A stretch of DNA of 64,000 nucleotides from assembly GCA_000708835.1 (NCBI GenBank), contig DF237065.1, positions 62,001 through 126,000 of the forward strand, given 5' to 3'. Every line of letters starts with the position of its first letter. Positions within the stretch are counted from its first letter, which is position 1. This stretch comes from Klebsormidium nitens (Eukaryota; Streptophyta; Klebsormidiophyceae; Klebsormidiales; Klebsormidiaceae). The notes beneath the pieces were generated by a model that saw only the letters and a list, made by a program, of their open reading frames with translations, was not told the DNA's origin and ran no database searches. Positions 59,339 through 64,000 of this stretch are shown here, piece after piece. Position numbers and translations under genes: made by a program.

Positions 59339-62300
59339 TCAGCCTCCGAGCAGTTTCGTCCTTACGAACGCATCGAGCAGATTATGAGGCCGAACGTACG
59401 TACTCCCGGCGAAGATCTCCCGAGCCACCAAGCGGTAGAAAGCCGTGGTCCCGTGCAAACCGTCCCAAAAGAGAGACTGGTTGGGGTCGTCACAGACCGT
59501 AAACCCGGGTGAGCCGCACGGGGTGACCACGTTTGCCGGCCCGCCCCCGCCGCAGCACGCGCGGTCCGCCACGGTAAGACCTGCAGAAAAGGTTGAAGAA
59601 GATATGTGGGCGAGTATTGCACATACTATACAGTAGAGTGTTGGAACGGCAATCAAATACCGGGACTCGCAGGACACGACTGAGTTTCGAGGCGCCTGCA
59701 GCTGTACACTGCAACTCTGAATGAATGTTTGTAACATTTGATCTGGTTTTGGACTCAACTCGAGTGAGATGGACAGAATCAACAACAAGCTTCGTGTGCT
59801 ATCCATCAGAGCTATCTGTATTTCCCCCGTTTATAAGGGTCCTTGCTGCGGTCATTTCCTCTGGGCCGGCTTTCGGACCATGCTCGATGACTGTCCGAAT
59901 GAAGACGTTCTGGGTCGGTGACGTTCAAGTCCAATCCTAACGGCCGGGTACTTCGTTCTAGAAATGCATAGCATCCTTTACTTTGATTTGTTCTCTCATA
60001 CATAACCTTCTCTTCCTTTGTCAATGCTTCTTTCCAGGCGGGCTCGAAACGCACCAAAAGCGGCGGGATACCCTATGGCGTCCCTGGTGAAGTTGTACAA
60101 GTCGGCCAACAGGAAAGTCGCGTTGGGAAGCGCCGCCCCTAGTTGCTGCACCAGCGGGTCAAACCCCGCGCTCAGGGTTTGGACCGCGGCCGCGAGCGGC
60201 GCGAAACAGGCGCCGTCCGCGCTCAGGTTTCGCACGGCGGGGGCGCAGTCAATGGGGGGCACATTTGAGAGGAGAAAGCTGCGGGCGCCAAGAGCGTATG
60301 TCTCCTGCGCAATGAAGAGAGGAGCGTGTCAGTTCTGGGGTTCCAGAAGTGTATGTGTCCTCCACAGGAAAGGAGCGGATGAGGGAAAGGCGACGGTGCA
60401 ATATTTTTGTTTGTTACAGTAATTTCATGTTGTCCTCTGTGACGAAGGGCCATCTTTAATTGGCATTGCTTCGATGATTGATGCACGATTGGCGCAGACT
60501 ATTTGCTCCGCTTCGCAGAGCATTGTCAGAAAGCCCCTCCCCGGTAGGCGTCCTGCGGGTTTTCCATTTGGTAATTGTAACAGAGGGTGGGCCGAAATGC
60601 AATCGGGTCATTTCACAGATCCCCCGATTCCTAACATGCGCACTCGTTGTGATCTAGCTCATTCAGCCGCCTCAGCAGGGCTTCCGAACTTAATGGAAAA
60701 TAGGAAAGCGAGATAAAGAGGAATTGAAGTAAATGAAGGAATTACTAGGAGATAACGTCGAGAAGAAAGCGCAGATTGCGACACGACTTCTCACCGTGAC
60801 TGCGGTGCCTATGGACGTCAGCACCGCTTGAGCGAAGCCGGCGGGGTCCGTCAAAGCCCTGACGGCGTCTTTGAGATCGTTTCCTCCCGTCGCAAACACG
60901 TAGAGCGCCGATGCGAAGGCGTCGGGGCGGGGGAAGCGGGGCGTGACGTCAGCGGCGGCCGCTGCGCTAGACCAGTAGGCCGCGGAGTCTTGGACGAGCT
61001 TTGCGAAGAGCTGGGTCTGCAGAAGAAGGAGGGAGTTGTCTCGGAGCTTGGTCTGGGTTAGAAGCTTGTTCGAAGGCTTGTGTTTGGTAAGGATTTCCTC
61101 CTCCACTCAAAACCTCCCCAGATCCGTGCAAGACGAGCTTTCGAATGTATATACAAACCCGTTAATCAAGGTTATTGATCGAGTCGTGAATCAACCCTCA
61201 GGTAGAGCGCAGATTCATCCATCCTCGGTCAGATTTCCTAATAATGCGTTTTGGCTCATCTTTTTCAGAAATCGACCGAGCATCAATGAAATTCCAAAGC
61301 TCAAGAATCCTAAAACGCCAAGACCTGGTTGTAAAGGGGTATCGCAGTCTTAGGGTCCCCGGTGGAGTTGAGCGCGCCGCTGCCGGCAGAGGCGAAGTTG
61401 GCTCCGTAGAAAAAGTTGCCACCTGGCAGCAAAATAGGATCTCCAAACGGAAGGCCCAGGAACTCTGCAAGGTAATCGACGGTGTTGGGGCCGTTACAAG
61501 GGCGCCCACTGCAAGGAGAGAGTTGGGAGTCTAAAAGTCCATTTTGAGCTTATCCCTTTCCTGAAGGCAATGTCTGTGCACTTGGCCTCTTATTCAATGT
61601 CCTTAATCCATCATGCGAGCTTAAGATAGCGAGAATCTGTCGGTTGTATGGTACGGGTGAGTCTGAGGCGCTTCAAGATTGTCCTGCGTCTAATGGCACC
61701 GGAACCATTAAACTTGATTCTCAACCAAACAACATCCAACCATTGTTCTATACCAGTAGGTGATCAGGAAGCCTCGAGCGGATCACACGCTGCAGGGACG
61801 TAAGTTCTGGAACCGTGAGTGTTAGTAGACGCGCTTTTCATCTTGAGAAGTGACTCGAGTCAGAGCTGTTCGCCCGATTTGATGCCTCACGTAACGTTGA
61901 GCCGCCCTCCGGGGGTCACTCCATTTGGATACCCCTTGGCGGACGACCGAGGATCAAGGAGAACGCTGCGACAACAAGAATTTTGTTGAGAGTGATGGAC
62001 GTGGAGCCTTTCTGTAAAAGTGAAGCTGTAAGATGGCCTGTCTCAGGTTTTTGCTGGTCGTTTCAAAGTCCTGGATATGAAGAAATTTTGAGCCGCATCT
62101 GGTGGAAAGATGGCTGTAAGCACTCTCACAGGCTCGATCAGAAGAGGACTGCGCAAAAATGATGGAAATTGGGGATATGAAAAGAGCTAAGATGGTCTTG
62201 CTCGCCCTCAACCATGCTGAGATTCCAATCATAGCCACCACTAGTAAACGGTCAAACACTTTCTAGTTTGACAATGTTTGACAATTACAGCCAGAAGTAT

Positions 62301-63341
62301 TCTTTCTGCTTCTCTCGATTGGATATATAGAATCACTGGTTACCAGCAATATCCCACCAGGCTCCCATCGGAGACAAAGTTTGCGGGCTCACATGTTGCC
62401 AGTATCCACCAGCGAATCGCCTGTGCAAAAAAGAGGAAGCCACGTCAAAGAATCAACCATGATTTTCATCCTAGCGTCATGCAATAGCTCACAAGTGCGG
62501 ATTCTTCGGCATATCAGGCGTCGACGCCAATCCAGCCCTAACTCTGCAAAGACTTGTCGCCTTTGGCGCTGACAAGGGCGAATTTGTTGAGGGCTTGAGT
62601 GCAAGGATTTCCGGAAAAGCACTGACTAAATTCTGGTGGATAATGCACGAAGCCATTGCAGAGATAGCTGTAGTTCTCCAGCTCAGCTTTCGTTCTGATC
62701 CTCAATCGATTACCTGCTATCCTTCAACTCTGATGGCATAGCCTGTTCGATTGCAGGCAGGTTATGTTTAAGCGTAAAATGTCTCTTTCCAAAATGTCAA
62801 ATCTCCATCATCAAATGATGACAAAAGAAGCACAGGAGCAGCAAGATACAGCCGCCTGCCAGTGTGGATGTCGCCAGCGGACGCACAGGATGCAACGGCT
62901 TGCTGACACTATCAGATCTCACTCACTGAAATCGTACCTCTCAACTCATTGCTGCTCATCGCCTTTTCAGAAGTCGTTCGGGTGAGACTTGAAAGCAGAA
63001 GATCAGGATGTCAGTCTCAACTGAAGCTTTTTGCAGGTTCAAAACAGTGCCGCGATTGCGATTAGATGTTACTGGCACTTACCAAAGACGAACAGAGCAG
63101 GGAGGAAGGGGTACGCAGTGCTTGCTTTGTAGACAAATCCATTTGCAGCTGCATTCGTAGCGGCCGCTTGCCCCATCGAGACTTGTGAATTAGCGGTCGC
63201 ATTTTGCAGCAGCCTTCTCCCTATGGTTTCTGCTGTCTCGCCAGGCGCAGGACCGTGAGCTTCAGGACTCAGGCTAAAGGCGGAGCTTGTCAAGGGAAAG
63301 ATAAGGAGAACCACGGAAAAAGTAAAACGAGGTGCCGCCAT
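59339..63341 (-). CDS. GDSL esterase/lipase, secreted
   Basis: Seven exons keep phase and encode 419 residues: 63341-63083, 62420-62393, 61965-61891, 61508-61325, 61016-60795, 60304-60055 and 59580-59339. The protein opens with a hydrophobic signal peptide (MAAPRFTFSVVLLIFPLTSS) and about 50 residues of low-complexity spacer. SGNH blocks are all present: ALFVFGDSLVDTGN (nucleophile Ser89), the block II glycine in YGANFASAGSG, GGND (226-229), and DGLH with the acid-base pair Asp379/His382. The first catalytic block is split by an intron, so the GDSL motif sits on a 28-base micro-exon. Family members hydrolyse esters of lipids or cell-wall polymers outside the cell; the substrate here is unknown. 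The donor after exon 4 (CAG|GTCTTG) and the exact start of exon 5 are the least certain junctions. Confidence 0.9.
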
Positions 63342-63597
63342 GGCGAATTACGTGAACCGATAGGGTCGGCGATATGTTCCTCTCAGTTTCAATGCTCAGT
63401 GAAATTGACAATCAGGCCTCCTCTGATCATCCGGTTCTTGTCAGATCAACCATCAACCATTTCATCAGTCTCGTCAGGCTTTGCATCCTCCTTAAAATGC
63501 TGCATTTAGCGTTCAGCGCTCGTACTGAAGCTCCAACTTCGGCCACAAAGGTTTTAGTCTTGGCTGAGCCTACAAGGCGACGGCCCCGAGTCTCCTC

Positions 63598-64000
63598 TCA
63601 ACGGCAAGGCGTTTGGCGTGTTTGGACTTGGGAGCAGCTGCTACTGAAGCGGGTCAAGGATTTTTCATGGAGCTGAGTGAACGCAACGGAACGCTCGCCC
63701 GGCGTAAGGAGCATGGAAGCTGCCAACCACGCAGACAATAACTGGTGGTCCGATAGCAAAGGCAGGTCATTGATCCTTTCAATGATAAGATCTGCTTCTT
63801 TTGCGGTGCGCGTTTCTTTCGAGATAACAACGTACACCCATAGCGGCTGGTCAGCAAACCATGTGGCGTCTTCGATGAGTTTCAAAATCTCAAGGTCCTT
63901 TTCATATCTTTTAGGTGGCTGCCTGAGGCCCTCGTTTCAAACTTCACTCGTTTCAAAGCCTTAGACACAGGCCCACAGGTTGCTTCTTGACAGCACAATT
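63598..64000 (-). CDS. 3' part of an unrecognised gene entering from the right
   Basis: A minus-strand frame open from about 63933 to the stop at 63598 reads QPPKRYEKDLEILKLIEDAT then WFADQPLWVYVVISKETRTA and further charged, helical sequence. An upstream in-frame stop lies just before it, so an acceptor (probably the CTCAG near 63930) must begin the exon. I do not recognise the family. The gene ends only 257 bases upstream of the GDSL lipase start codon, on the same strand. Confidence 0.45.

Noticed and set aside
1-64000. Prokaryotic features: operons, CRISPR arrays, ribosome binding sites
   Set aside because: All recognisable genes are intron-rich and eukaryotic. The tandem arrays lack the short identical repeat/unique spacer pattern of CRISPR.
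1-64000. tRNA or rRNA genes
   Set aside because: I saw no segment with recognisable A-box/B-box or rRNA core sequence. A covariance-model search would be needed to exclude tRNAs fully.

Overview
The window is nuclear DNA of a eukaryote, not of a prokaryote. Every recognisable protein is split into short exons joined across GT-AG introns. The gene set points to a flagellate streptophyte (green plant lineage) such as a Klebsormidium-type charophyte alga. It combines a plant-type BRCA1 with an extended PHD finger, a plant-style receptor-like kinase and a plant GDSL esterase/lipase with a flagellar central-apparatus protein (CFAP54). The species assignment is an inference. I rebuilt exon chains by hand by requiring consensus splice sites and continuous reading phase. 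Five genes close perfectly from ATG to stop: TMEM45-like, BRCA1, ALG1, the receptor kinase and the GDSL lipase.

Layout: 1-2792 has no convincing gene and holds GGCCGATC-rich repeats. 2793-4707 (-) is a TMEM45/DUF716 membrane protein. 4708-6878 is gene-poor. 6879-14737 (-) is BRCA1 in 11 exons: RING, charged linker, ePHD and two BRCT domains. It is head-to-head with ALG1 (+, 15406-23290, 11 exons), the first mannosyltransferase of N-glycan assembly. 23291-26895 is intergenic and holds three terminal-inverted-repeat elements. 27417-39115 (+) is a 22-exon gene for a large protein with GTPase-like motifs, tentatively dynamin/SLIP-GC-like, with degenerate nucleotide-binding motifs. About 40129-45807 (-) is a CFAP54-like gene with unresolved junctions and at least one frame break. 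48294-57985 (+) is a receptor-like kinase with a signal peptide, lectin-like and PAN-like ectodomain pieces, a transmembrane helix and a complete kinase. 59339-63341 (-) is a GDSL esterase/lipase. 63598-64000 (-) is the 3' end of an unknown gene that enters from the right.

The most unusual signal is not a gene. In ALG1, the receptor kinase and CFAP54 the introns contain ladders of decayed tandem copies of the neighbouring exon edge together with its splice site. The step is about 90-170 bp, with up to five decayed copies beside one working exon. Acceptor-side ladders always keep the copy furthest downstream, and donor-side ladders keep the copy furthest upstream. This suggests that tandem duplication across splice junctions repeatedly lengthens introns here. 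In the receptor kinase one ladder is young enough that three donor sites are intact and in frame. Intronic and intergenic non-autonomous DNA transposons add to the intron load, some with clear target-site duplications (9 bp Mutator-like; 3 bp Harbinger-like).
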